Under the pieces are notes generated by a model. It saw only the letters and a program-made list of their open reading frames with translations, made no database searches and was not told the DNA's origin. From Betaproteobacteria bacterium SG8_40 (lineage in GTDB: Bacteria > Pseudomonadota > Gammaproteobacteria > Burkholderiales > Eutrophovitaceae): a stretch of 12,605 bases of DNA. The stretch spans positions 1 through 12,605 of the forward strand of contig LJTS01000040.1 in NCBI GenBank assembly GCA_001304425.1. The letters run 5' to 3'. Below are positions 6,719 to 12,605 of the stretch, in pieces (within the stretch, counting starts at the first letter, position 1; every line of letters starts with the position of its first letter). A program made the translations under genes and the position numbers.

Positions 6719-8877
6719 TTCTCCTGATCAATGGAAATGCCGGAAGGATCTCGACTGGCCGCCGTGCGCACCGGGCCGGCTATCTGGTCAATTGCTTCCA
6801 GAACGATTGCCTCTGTCAACAATTCCGGCAACAGCATCGGCGCACCGTTTCCCGGCGGATAGAGTGCATAAACGGGCACGCCGCTGCGACCGAGCGCATC
6901 GAGTGCCAGGCTGATTTGCGGATCGCGGTTGGTCCAGTCCGCCACCATGGTCACCACATTGCGTTCGCGAAACCGGGCTTGCACCGTATCGCGGTTCAGC
7001 ACCAGGCGCTTGTTGACCTGACAGGTCACGCACCACGCTGCGGTGAAGTCGACGAACACGGGCTGGCCACTGCCGCGCGCGGCAGCGACCGCGTCGGGCG
7101 ACCATGTCTTCCAGTTTCCCGAAGTCGTCGCCAGGCTCGAGCCTTGCGGAACCGAATCGTGCGGCCAACCCAGCACTACGCCGGTCAATGCCAGCAGCAT
7201 GGCCATCGCCCGCGCAGTCATGCGCACCCGGGCGGCCGAAGACGTGTTCCATCGCCCGTAAACCCACAGTCCGGCGCCGAACATGGTCATGCCGATCATC
7301 AACCGCGCCACGGCATCCACGCCAATCTGGCGGCCGAGCACCCAGACGAGCCAGACAACCGTGAGATAGAGCGGGAACGCGAGCGCCTGCTTGAGCGAGA
7401 CCATCCATGTCCCGGGTTTTGGAAGACGGCCAACGAGTTTCGGGGAGAACGAGAGCACCAGGTAGGGCGCCGCCATGCCAAGCGCGAGCGCGGTAAACAC
7501 CGCCATCGCCAGTGGCGCCGATTGGGTGATGGCAAACCCGAGTGCGGCGCCCATGAAAGGCGCGGTACATGGCGTCGCCACCAGCGTCGCGATGACTCCG
7601 GACAGGAATGCATCGGCGTAACCGGACTGTGCGCGCACGCTGCCGGCGAGCTGCTGGGCGCGGGAGCCGAGTTCGAAAACGCCCGACATGTTCAGCGCCA
7701 GCACGAAAAACAGCAGCGCGAGCGCCGATACCACCAGTGGAGACTGCAACTGGAATCCCCAGCCCAGGGTTGCACCGCCCGCACGCAATGCGAGCAAGGC
7801 ACCCGCCACGGCCCAGAAACACACCAGCACACCGAGGGCAAACAACAGACCGTGACTGCGCAGGCTGGCGGGACTCGAACGGGAATTCTCGACAAAGGTC
7901 AGCACCTTGATGCCCACCACCGGAAACACGCACGGCATGAGATTCAGTATCACGCCGCCGATGAAGGCGAATGCCAGTGCGACCGCCAGCGTCAATGAAC
8001 TCCGCGCCGCGGAAGCCACGGGAGGAGGCGGTGCCGGCAACGTGTCGGTCAGCGTGACGGCCGGACTGACCACCACCGAGCTACTGCCGTTCGCGAAGCC
8101 CGGCATTGCAACCAGCACGCCGTTGAGGCGGCCCTGCTTCCCGGCGGCACCCGCGGCGGCGGCGAAGCGCAGCTGCACCGTGTCGCCCTGCTCCACCACC
8201 TGCTGGCGCGAGGCGTACTCGATCCAGCCTTCTTCTTCCGGAAAGAACGACAGCTGGCCGACGTCGCGCAGCGCGGAGCGGGGCAGGCTCAGTATCCATT
8301 GCTGCCCGGCTGCCAGCACCGCCTCGACTTCGGGCCCGTTGGCTGCATCCGGCAGTGCGGCGCGGACCTTTGCGATACGCGCTGCCCAGACCGGGTCCGC
8401 AGCCGCCGGGCCTGCCGGCAAGTCGAGCACGAGTTCGGCATCGCCGGGAATGCAGATTTCCTCGCACACCAGCCAAGACGCGGCGGCACGGATCGGAACA
8501 TTTGCGGGAATACTGTCCGGCACCTCGATGTCGGTGAGCAGCAGGACTTCGCCGTCATAGCCATAGTTGGCGAGAGGCCCGACGTCGATTCGCTGTGGCG
8601 CCGGCCACTGAATCGGTCCCGCCCTGAAACCTTCGGGCAGCTGCCAGTCGATCTGCGTAGCGAGCCCTGAATCGCCGGGATTCTTCCAGTAGGTATGCCA
8701 GTGTTCATCCGGCTTGAGCCGCAACGCCACGGTCAACGTCCGTCCCGGCTGGACGCTGGTGGTCGAGGCAATCAGCTCGACGTCGATATGATCGCGCCGG
8801 ACCGGGTTGGCGGCCGCGGGCAGCGACAAGACCCCTGTCAAAACAAGGGCGACCAGAGCGTATTTGGCTAATTGCAT
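6715..8877 (-). CDS. scsB: DsbD/ScsB-like transmembrane thiol:disulfide electron transporter
   Basis: The 720-residue protein has a signal peptide (ending about PAAA, residues 20-23). A long periplasmic region of about 290 residues follows, with a cysteine pair in VCEEICIPG (C138 and C142). Next comes an eight-helix CcdA/DsbD core with the two membrane cysteines in MPCVFP (C316) and TPCTAP (C437). The C-terminal thioredoxin domain carries WCVTC (C616 and C619) and a cis-proline in GVPVY. All six relay cysteines are present, so it should carry electrons from cytoplasmic thioredoxin to periplasmic partners. The N-terminal region is much longer than in E. coli DsbD and fits ScsB-type proteins better. 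The frame is open to an ATG at 8940, but the ATG at 8877 gives a normal signal peptide and is preferred, although no strong ribosome binding site precedes either. The coupled redoxin downstream is its likely substrate. Confidence 0.9.
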   Translation of the reverse strand: MQLAKYALVALVLTGVLSLPAAANPVRRDHIDVELIASTTSVQPGRTLTVALRLKPDEHWHTYWKNPGDSGLATQIDWQLPEGFRAGPIQWPAPQRIDVGPLANYGYDGEVLLLTDIEVPDSIPANVPIRAAASWLVCEEICIPGDAELVLDLPAGPAAADPVWAARIAKVRAALPDAANGPEVEAVLAAGQQWILSLPRSALRDVGQLSFFPEEEGWIEYASRQQVVEQGDTVQLRFAAAAGAAGKQGRLNGVLVAMPGFANGSSSVVVSPAVTLTDTLPAPPPPVASAARSSLTLAVALAFAFIGGVILNLMPCVFPVVGIKVLTFVENSRSSPASLRSHGLLFALGVLVCFWAVAGALLALRAGGATLGWGFQLQSPLVVSALALLFFVLALNMSGVFELGSRAQQLAGSVRAQSGYADAFLSGVIATLVATPCTAPFMGAALGFAITQSAPLAMAVFTALALGMAAPYLVLSFSPKLVGRLPKPGTWMVSLKQALAFPLYLTVVWLVWVLGRQIGVDAVARLMIGMTMFGAGLWVYGRWNTSSAARVRMTARAMAMLLALTGVVLGWPHDSVPQGSSLATTSGNWKTWSPDAVAAARGSGQPVFVDFTAAWCVTCQVNKRLVLNRDTVQARFRERNVVTMVADWTNRDPQISLALDALGRSGVPVYALYPPGNGAPMLLPELLTEAIVLEAIDQIAGPVRTAASRDPSGISIDQEK

Positions 8878-9189
8878 AGTTGTGATGACGATTGCCCCGA
8901 AGCGGATTGCGCTCCGGAATGTGTGCCAGAGCCGTGCCATACCCTGCCATGCCGGCTGCCTCTATGAGTCCCGCCCAACGCATAAGTTCGTCAGACAGAT
9001 CCGCCCGCAGTCCGTGGATTGAACGGATGATACCCAACTATTCGCGCGCCTCGGTCCGCGAACATGTGACGGGGGCAAACGGGCCGACAAATGTTTCCTG
9101 CAGGCGCTCACTCTTATACGCGAAAAACGCCGGCCCGGATTTCACCGGCGGCACGAACCGGTGACATGAACCAGTGTCACACTAACGCC
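8878..9189. other. Divergent intergenic region between scsB-like and HExxH genes
   Basis: About 310 nt separate two divergent genes, so promoters for both should lie here. I see no convincing -35/-10 pair for scsB. For the rightward gene there is only a TTATAC-like box near 9113 without a good -35. A 6-bp stem, CGCCGG/CCGGCG (9128-9133 with 9145-9150), and a dyad at 9161-9180 lie just before the rightward gene. Minus-strand frames through 9037-8878 are open but match no protein I recognise. Confidence 0.45.
9161..9180. repeat. Interrupted palindrome GTGACA-N8-TGTCAC next to the metalloprotease-like gene start
   Basis: The two 6-bp arms (9161-9166 and 9175-9180) are perfectly inverted around an 8-nt spacer, the size expected for a dimeric regulator's operator. 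It ends 9 nt before the preferred start at 9190 and overlaps the alternative ATG at 9166. In RNA it could fold over the ribosome-loading region. Confidence 0.4.
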
Positions 9190-10254
9190 ATGAACCCATC
9201 ACCTGCACGGTTGGTCCGCCTCGCGATATTGCTGTTTACCCTGCCGGCGACATCGCTGGCCGATGTCACGCTGGGATCGGACTCGGTTCTGCAGTTCGCA
9301 TCGCGTCAGACAGCCAGTGCGATTCTGGCTGCCGACGATGAGTACACATCGCGCATGAGCCAGTTCGACCGCATGCTGCGGCTGAAATCGACCGAACCCG
9401 TTTCGACAGCCGCGTACTACTCGCACATGGCGGACAATGCCCGCGACTGGACCGACACCGACCGGGCCAGGCTGGCGCCACTGCTGGAGAGACTATCCGA
9501 TGCGCTGGACAGATACCGGCTCCCACTGCCGCCAGTTGTCCTGCTAGTGAAAAGCAGTGGAAATGAAGAGGTCGGGGAAGGACACACGCGCGCAAATGCC
9601 ATCGTGTTGCCGCTGCGCAGCCTGTACGAAGACGACGACACGTTGTTTTTTCTTCTCGCGCACGAACTGTTTCATGTCATGACGCGGCATGACGCACACT
9701 TTCGCAATGCAGCGTACGCGCTGGTCGGTTTCCGTATCGGGCCGGAACTCCGCCTGCCCGCCGCGATTGCGCCCCTTCAGATCACCAACCCGGACGCGCC
9801 CCGCCACGACAGTTTTGTCGAGGTGCGCAGCGGCGGATCGGTCGTGGAGGTTGTTCCCGTTCTGCTGTCACGCTCGGCGGTGTTCGATCCGGAAATCGGG
9901 GATGAACTCGAACGTTACTGGACGCTGCGGCTGCTGGTCGTGGAACAGGCTTCGCCGGGCAACCCGCCGGTTGCAAAAATTCGCAACGGCGCACCGGTGC
10001 TGCTGCGCTTGCGCGACGTAACGGGTTTTTTTGAAAAAGTCGGCCGCAACACACGCTACGTAATCCACGCAGAGGAAGTGCTGGCGGAAAACTTCGGGTT
10101 TCTGGTAACGGGAGAGGCCGTCGCCGAACCGCGGCGAGTCGAAGCACTGCGGCAGTTACTGTCGGCTTACGACCGCACGTTCAACCGGCACGAGGCCGCT
10201 GTTTCTGCGCAGGGCGTGGGCGCTGCCGGTGACGCGTCACGAATCCCCGAGTAA
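9190..10254 (+). CDS. Exported HExxH protein, putative zinc metallopeptidase of unknown family
   Basis: The 354-residue protein starts with a signal peptide (about 1-24, TLPATSLA). A helical N-terminal part and a domain with AHELFHVMTRHD follow, giving a consensus zinc motif H158-E159-L-F-H162. A candidate third ligand lies far downstream in HAEEVLAENF (293-302), where Glu296 or Glu300 would complete a gluzincin-type site. The segment between them (about 190-290) is beta-rich. I do not recognise the family, and I see no further membrane segment, so a periplasmic location is likely. ATG 9190 was chosen because it gives the cleanest signal peptide; ATG 9166 is in frame and also possible, and neither has a good ribosome binding site. 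The last 18 nt overlap the convergent desulfhydrase gene. Peptidase activity is inferred from the motif only. Confidence 0.8.
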   Translation: MNPSPARLVRLAILLFTLPATSLADVTLGSDSVLQFASRQTASAILAADDEYTSRMSQFDRMLRLKSTEPVSTAAYYSHMADNARDWTDTDRARLAPLLERLSDALDRYRLPLPPVVLLVKSSGNEEVGEGHTRANAIVLPLRSLYEDDDTLFFLLAHELFHVMTRHDAHFRNAAYALVGFRIGPELRLPAAIAPLQITNPDAPRHDSFVEVRSGGSVVEVVPVLLSRSAVFDPEIGDELERYWTLRLLVVEQASPGNPPVAKIRNGAPVLLRLRDVTGFFEKVGRNTRYVIHAEEVLAENFGFLVTGEAVAEPRRVEALRQLLSAYDRTFNRHEAAVSAQGVGAAGDASRIPE

Positions 10255-11220
10255 ATCGGCGCCATACTTGTCCGCGAACAGCGCTGGCTGACCGCCGGTG
10301 TGCCAGAACAGCACCGTGTCGTCCCTGGCGAAATGCTTGTTGCGTATCAGGTCAATCATGCCGGCAGCCGCTCGTCCCGTATACACCGGATCGAGCAACA
10401 AGCCCTCGGTTCGCGCAAACAAACGAACGGCTTCGCGCTCGGCGTCCGTCACCACGCCATAACCTGCCTGACAGTACGCATCTGTGGCCAGTACGTCTTG
10501 CGGGGAAAACTCCACCCTGGCGCCGACCAGTTCCGACGCCTGCGTCGCCAGCGACGACACGTGCGATTTCAGCCACTGTTCCGGCTCGTCGATACTGATG
10601 CCAAGCACTTCTCCCGCGTACCCGTGCAGGCGCTGCCCAAGCACCAGCCCGGCATGCGTCCCGCCGGATGAAGTGCCGAAGACAATCCAGTCGGCGCCAA
10701 CGTCCTGTTGCATGAATTCCTGCATCGCAAATACGTAGCCCAGCGCACCGGTCGGACTCGAACCGCCGTATGGCAGCAGGTATGGCCGCTTGCCTTGCGC
10801 GGCGGCTTTGTCGACAGTCTCCTGCAACACGCGATCGCGCTCGCTGCGTTGTTCGACGATAACGATCTGCGCCCCGAAAAACCGGTCGAGCAAAAGGTTT
10901 GCGCTCGGCTGCCGAGGGCTGTCCCCGGTCAGGACGAGGATACAGTCGAAACCGAACCTCGCGGCAGCGGCCGCGGTCTGCCGGCAGTGATTGGACTGGA
11001 TCGCACCGCCGGTGATCAGCGTGGCCGCGCCTCGTTGGCGCGCCTCGGCGACGAGGAACTCAAGCTTTCGCGTCTTGTTACCGCCGAAGGCGAGGCCGGT
11101 CTGATCGTCACGCTTGACCAGGATCCGCGGCCCGCCGAGGGCCTCGCTCAGGCGCGGCAGCGCCTCAACGGCTGTGGGCAGATGCGCGAAGCATTCCCTC
11201 GCGGGTGAAAAAGCTGCCAC
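10237..11220 (-). CDS. dcyD: D-cysteine desulfhydrase (PLP-dependent, ACC deaminase family)
   Basis: The 327-residue fold-type II PLP enzyme is predicted to break D-cysteine into pyruvate, sulfide and ammonia. The PLP lysine is K49 in GGNKTRKLE. IQSNH (74-78) holds the catalytic serine region, and GTSSGGT (182-188) is the phosphate-binding loop. Two residues separate this family from true ACC deaminase: Glu295 and Leu322 of the deaminase are replaced here by Thr281 (DPVYTG) and Thr308 (HTGG), which favours desulfhydrase. The start is GTG at 11220, 6 nt after the stop of the NTF2-like gene on the same strand, so the two are probably one transcript. No strong ribosome binding site precedes the GTG, suggesting reinitiation from the upstream gene. 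The 3' end overlaps the convergent HExxH gene by 18 nt. Confidence 0.87.
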   Translation of the reverse strand: MAAFSPARECFAHLPTAVEALPRLSEALGGPRILVKRDDQTGLAFGGNKTRKLEFLVAEARQRGAATLITGGAIQSNHCRQTAAAAARFGFDCILVLTGDSPRQPSANLLLDRFFGAQIVIVEQRSERDRVLQETVDKAAAQGKRPYLLPYGGSSPTGALGYVFAMQEFMQQDVGADWIVFGTSSGGTHAGLVLGQRLHGYAGEVLGISIDEPEQWLKSHVSSLATQASELVGARVEFSPQDVLATDAYCQAGYGVVTDAEREAVRLFARTEGLLLDPVYTGRAAAGMIDLIRNKHFARDDTVLFWHTGGQPALFADKYGADLLGDS

Positions 11221-11226
11221 CGCCGC

Positions 11227-11622
11227 TCAGATTGGCAGCAAGGTCGCCTGCCAGGAGACGAACTGCAAGCCGGTGTCGCGCCGGACCCAGACCGAGTGAA
11301 ACAGGAGGTCCAGCGTCCTGTCCTTGCCGCGCGCGGTCACTTCGAACACGGCTTTGCCGGTGATGACCGCCACGTTGCCGAAAATACGGACTTTCGTGCC
11401 GCTTCGTTCCATGCTTCGGTAAACGACCTTGCCGGAGCGCAACGACTGGATAAAACTCGCCTTGGTGTCCTGCACCGTGCTCGAGTGGAAATACACGAGG
11501 TCCTTGCCAAGCAGTGCGTCGAGTGCCTCGAAGTCATTCGCGATCTGCGCCTCGTAGCGCGCATCCTCCGCCTGCAGGGCGTCCGCAACAGTAATACCGT
11601 TATTGTTTTCCATTTTCGCCAT
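11227..11622 (-). CDS. SnoaL/DUF4440-like NTF2-fold protein
   Basis: The 131-residue protein has the NTF2-like pattern: an N-terminal helix (ADALQAEDARYEAQIANDFE), then LLGKDLVYFHSS, and the closing strands ending in LLFHSVWVRRD and FVSWQATLLP. Members serve as small-molecule-binding domains, isomerases or stress proteins, and no substrate can be read from this sequence. The frame is open to an ATG at 11745, but the extra 41 residues are low-complexity. AGGAG (11637-11633) stands 10 nt before the ATG at 11622, so I start there. It leads the D-cysteine desulfhydrase gene at 6 nt, which suggests shared transcription but not necessarily shared function. Confidence 0.82.
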   Translation of the reverse strand: MAKMENNNGITVADALQAEDARYEAQIANDFEALDALLGKDLVYFHSSTVQDTKASFIQSLRSGKVVYRSMERSGTKVRIFGNVAVITGKAVFEVTARGKDRTLDLLFHSVWVRRDTGLQFVSWQATLLPI

Positions 11623-11632
11623 TCTATGACCG

Positions 11633-11637
11633 CTCCT
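11633..11637 (-). promoter_or_regulatory. Ribosome binding site of the NTF2-like gene
   Basis: AGGAG on the minus strand, 10 nt before the ATG at 11622. It decides between the short start (11622) and the longer open frame reaching 11745. Confidence 0.6.
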
Positions 11638-11760
11638 GGCGCCTGGCCGTTGCGTGAGATTACCGGCGGCCATTACCGCTCCGGGGCGGGGACCGCATCC
11701 GAGAACAAGAATCCTGCTCCCATGACCGGCTGCCGGGACAGCCATCTCGCGAGCCCGCCG

Positions 11761-11791
11761 ATTTTAGCGCCAGGGGCGTTCGGACTGTCAA
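11761..11791 (-). promoter_or_regulatory. Sigma-70 promoter for the NTF2-like gene and dcyD
   Basis: On the minus strand a perfect TTGACA (11791-11786) is followed, 19 nt later, by TAAAAT (11766-11761, 5 of 6). The spacing is slightly long but both boxes are strong. Transcription would start near 11754, giving a leader of about 130 nt before ATG 11622. It lies just downstream of the terminator at 11813-11833. Confidence 0.55.
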
Positions 11792-11812
11792 TCGATTGTT
11801 GCCCTCAGAACG

Positions 11813-11833
11813 AAAAAAACCCCGCATTCGCGG
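11813..11833 (-). terminator. Weak intrinsic terminator after the channel pseudogene
   Basis: On the minus strand CCGC-GAAT-GCGG is followed by GG and seven T. The stem is only 4 bp but all G:C. It sits about 12 nt after the frameshifted stop codon of the pseudogene (11845), where its original terminator would be expected. Confidence 0.45.
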
Positions 11834-11844
11834 CAATTTTCGAG

Positions 11845-12166
11845 TCACCGCGCTTCATCGCCCTCACAGGGCGTGCCGGGCGAGTGCTCCATCTGCCTGA
11901 CTGCCGCGACCCGCCCGCCCAGCCCGAAAGACAATGCGAAGGCTACCGCGACGGGTCAGATCGACGATGTCGTCGGCGATGCCCATTGCCCGCAGACCGA
12001 TGGCAAGCACCAGCCCAGGCATGGCAAGGCGCGCAATCTGTGCAAAACCCGCCGTGTTTTCACCGCTGGCCCGCGCGATCGCGTTGCAAGAGAGACTGGC
12101 CAGCCAGAGGCCGACGACCCGTGTCGCGCCGCCCAGCAGGGCATCACCGCCGCACTCGTTCGGGTG
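11845..12166 (-). pseudogene. Remnant of a mechanosensitive-channel-like 'conserved TM helix' protein, C-terminal part, frameshifted
   Basis: On the minus strand a stretch with no usable start reads GLWLASLSCNAIARASG, then FAQIARLAMPGLVLAIGLRA and MGIADDIVDL. This pattern, especially GLRxMGIADDIV, belongs to the conserved TM-helix repeat (PF05552) of MscS-related proteins. After IVDLT the frame becomes nonsense (stop at 11866-11864), but the next frame reads VAVAFALSFGLGGR, then VAAVRQMEH, and stops at 11847-11845; this is the family's usual continuation. Compared with the usual pattern IVxLAFGLTLGAVAVAFALSFGLGG, about 20 nt appear to be missing around 11940-11960. The other end is cut by an in-frame stop at 12169-12167, and no earlier helices are visible beyond it. 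The gene is therefore 5'-truncated and frameshifted. A sequencing error could explain the shift but not the missing N-terminal part. Confidence 0.65.
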
Positions 12167-12274
12167 TCATGCGGGCGCGGGGTAAAGCGCCTCCTGTCTC
12201 GCAACGCGGATCTCAAAACACGGGTCTCGCAAAGCAGAGGGTTTCGCAAGTGCAGTATTGGACGCCGGCGGCCA

Positions 12275-12302
12275 TTGCACCGGATAATTGGTCCGATAAA
12301 CT
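12275..12302 (+). promoter_or_regulatory. Candidate promoter and FadR/GntR-like operator of the CoA-transferase gene
   Basis: TGGTCCGATAA (12289-12299) matches 9 of 11 bases of TGGTCCGACCA, the core of the E. coli FadR site and of many FadR-subfamily GntR operators. It overlaps a possible -10 (TAAACT, 12297-12302) that lies 16 nt after TTGCAC (12275-12280). The site is 60 nt before the start codon. Both promoter boxes are poor, and no regulator gene is in the window. Confidence 0.3.
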
Positions 12303-12347
12303 GTTCGACAGCATTCTGCGTGTATCCGACGCGCAACTGAGACATAC

Positions 12348-12354
12348 AGGGGAG
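12348..12354 (+). promoter_or_regulatory. Ribosome binding site of the CoA-transferase gene
   Basis: AGGGGAG lies 7 nt before the ATG at 12362, a strong site that supports this start. Confidence 0.7.
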
Positions 12355-12361
12355 TTGCTGC

Positions 12362-12605
12362 ATGAAAAACAGGGTTTTCGTTCCCGTTGCCGAGCTTACC
12401 GAAGTTATCCAGGACGGCGCAAAACTCGCCATTCCGAAGGATTCGTCCGGCGTGGCGATGCAGGCGACACGCGAGCTGGTGCGCCGTGGCGTGCGCGACC
12501 TGCATCTGGTCTGCGTGCCCACCAGCGGCATCCAGGCCGACATACTGATCGGCAGCGGATCGGTGCGCACCCTGGAGACCTCCGCGATCACACTGGGCGA
12601 ATTCG
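12362..12605 (+). CDS. CoA-transferase family I, subunit A (partial, runs off the window)
   Basis: The first 81 residues of a family I CoA-transferase alpha subunit are present. They include the opening VPVAELTEVIQDGAKLAIPK, a conserved turn (DSSGVAMQATRELVRRG) and LHLVCVPTSGIQADILIGSG, which aligns with the nucleotide/CoA-binding N-terminal half of GctA-like proteins. These enzymes move CoA between acids, or in some members hydrolyse ring-derived CoA thioesters, with a separate beta subunit that should follow beyond the edge. The catalytic glutamate is normally in the beta subunit and cannot be judged here. The long leader and the possible GntR-type site suggest that this is the first gene of a catabolic operon. 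The substrate is unknown. Confidence 0.85.
   Translation, partial: MKNRVFVPVAELTEVIQDGAKLAIPKDSSGVAMQATRELVRRGVRDLHLVCVPTSGIQADILIGSGSVRTLETSAITLGEF

Noticed and set aside
6788..7998. Long open frames on both strands inside the scsB-like gene
   Set aside because: Low-complexity Arg/His/Gly-rich translations without motifs, overlapping a protein with all six relay cysteines and clear membrane helices.
8878..9037. Minus-strand frame from a TTG at 9037 (about 50 codons before entering the scsB region)
   Set aside because: The composition looks protein-like in part, but there is no ribosome binding site, the start is weak, no family is recognisable, and it then runs out of frame through scsB. 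Kept only as intergenic sequence.
11873..12340. Plus-strand open frame of 155 codons before the CoA-transferase gene
   Set aside because: No recognisable domain. The opposite strand holds the channel remnant, which explains the coding-like composition.
12259..12605. Plus-strand frame starting at GTG 12259 and open to the window edge in a frame other than that of the CoA-transferase
   Set aside because: Past 12362 it is an Arg-rich shadow of the transferase, which has a strong ribosome binding site and clear homology. The preceding 34 codons match nothing I know.

Overview
The window looks like a GC-rich chromosomal segment of a proteobacterium. A beta- or related gammaproteobacterium is my best guess, from a furoate-type catabolic gene order, a fused MFS/PlsC protein and a DsbD/ScsB-type electron transporter, but nothing here fixes the taxon. 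No insertion sequence, integrase, tRNA, rRNA or CRISPR array is visible.

Layout. Positions 2-2880 (+) hold the 3' end of a molybdenum-hydroxylase [2Fe-2S] subunit, an overlapping acyl-CoA synthetase, and a crotonase-family protein. Subunit type and order match hmfC-hmfD-hmfE of 2-furoate degradation, which is my preferred but unproven reading. Positions 2967-3788 (+) encode an ElyC-like DUF218 envelope protein. Convergent to it, 3859-5799 (-) encodes a lysophospholipid-transporter/acyltransferase fusion (LplT-PlsC) without the acyl-activating domain that many homologues carry. Positions 6095-8877 (-) form a translationally coupled pair: a large DsbD/ScsB-like thiol electron transporter followed by an exported peroxiredoxin/thioredoxin-like protein. 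A structured 3' untranslated region with a strong terminator follows at 5912-5990.

Positions 9190-10254 (+) encode an exported HExxH protein of unknown family. Its 3' end overlaps, tail to tail, a D-cysteine desulfhydrase (10237-11220, -). That gene lies 6 nt downstream of a small NTF2-like gene (11227-11622, -), and the two probably share a promoter at 11761-11791. Positions 11845-12166 (-) hold the decayed C-terminal end of a mechanosensitive-channel-like 'conserved TM helix' protein, broken by a frameshift and cut off at its 5' end, with its probable terminator still in place. The window ends in the start of a family I CoA-transferase alpha subunit (12362 onward, +), preceded by a possible FadR/GntR-type operator.

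How the genes fit together: the two ends concern CoA-thioester catabolism, and the middle concerns the cell envelope (cell-wall/lipid carrier metabolism, phospholipid repair, periplasmic thiol redox, a putative exported peptidase). No clearly new multi-gene system stands out. The most rewarding items are the ScsB/peroxiredoxin pair, the unclassified HExxH protein with a dyad at its start, the LplT-PlsC fusion, and the channel pseudogene, which gene callers would miss.
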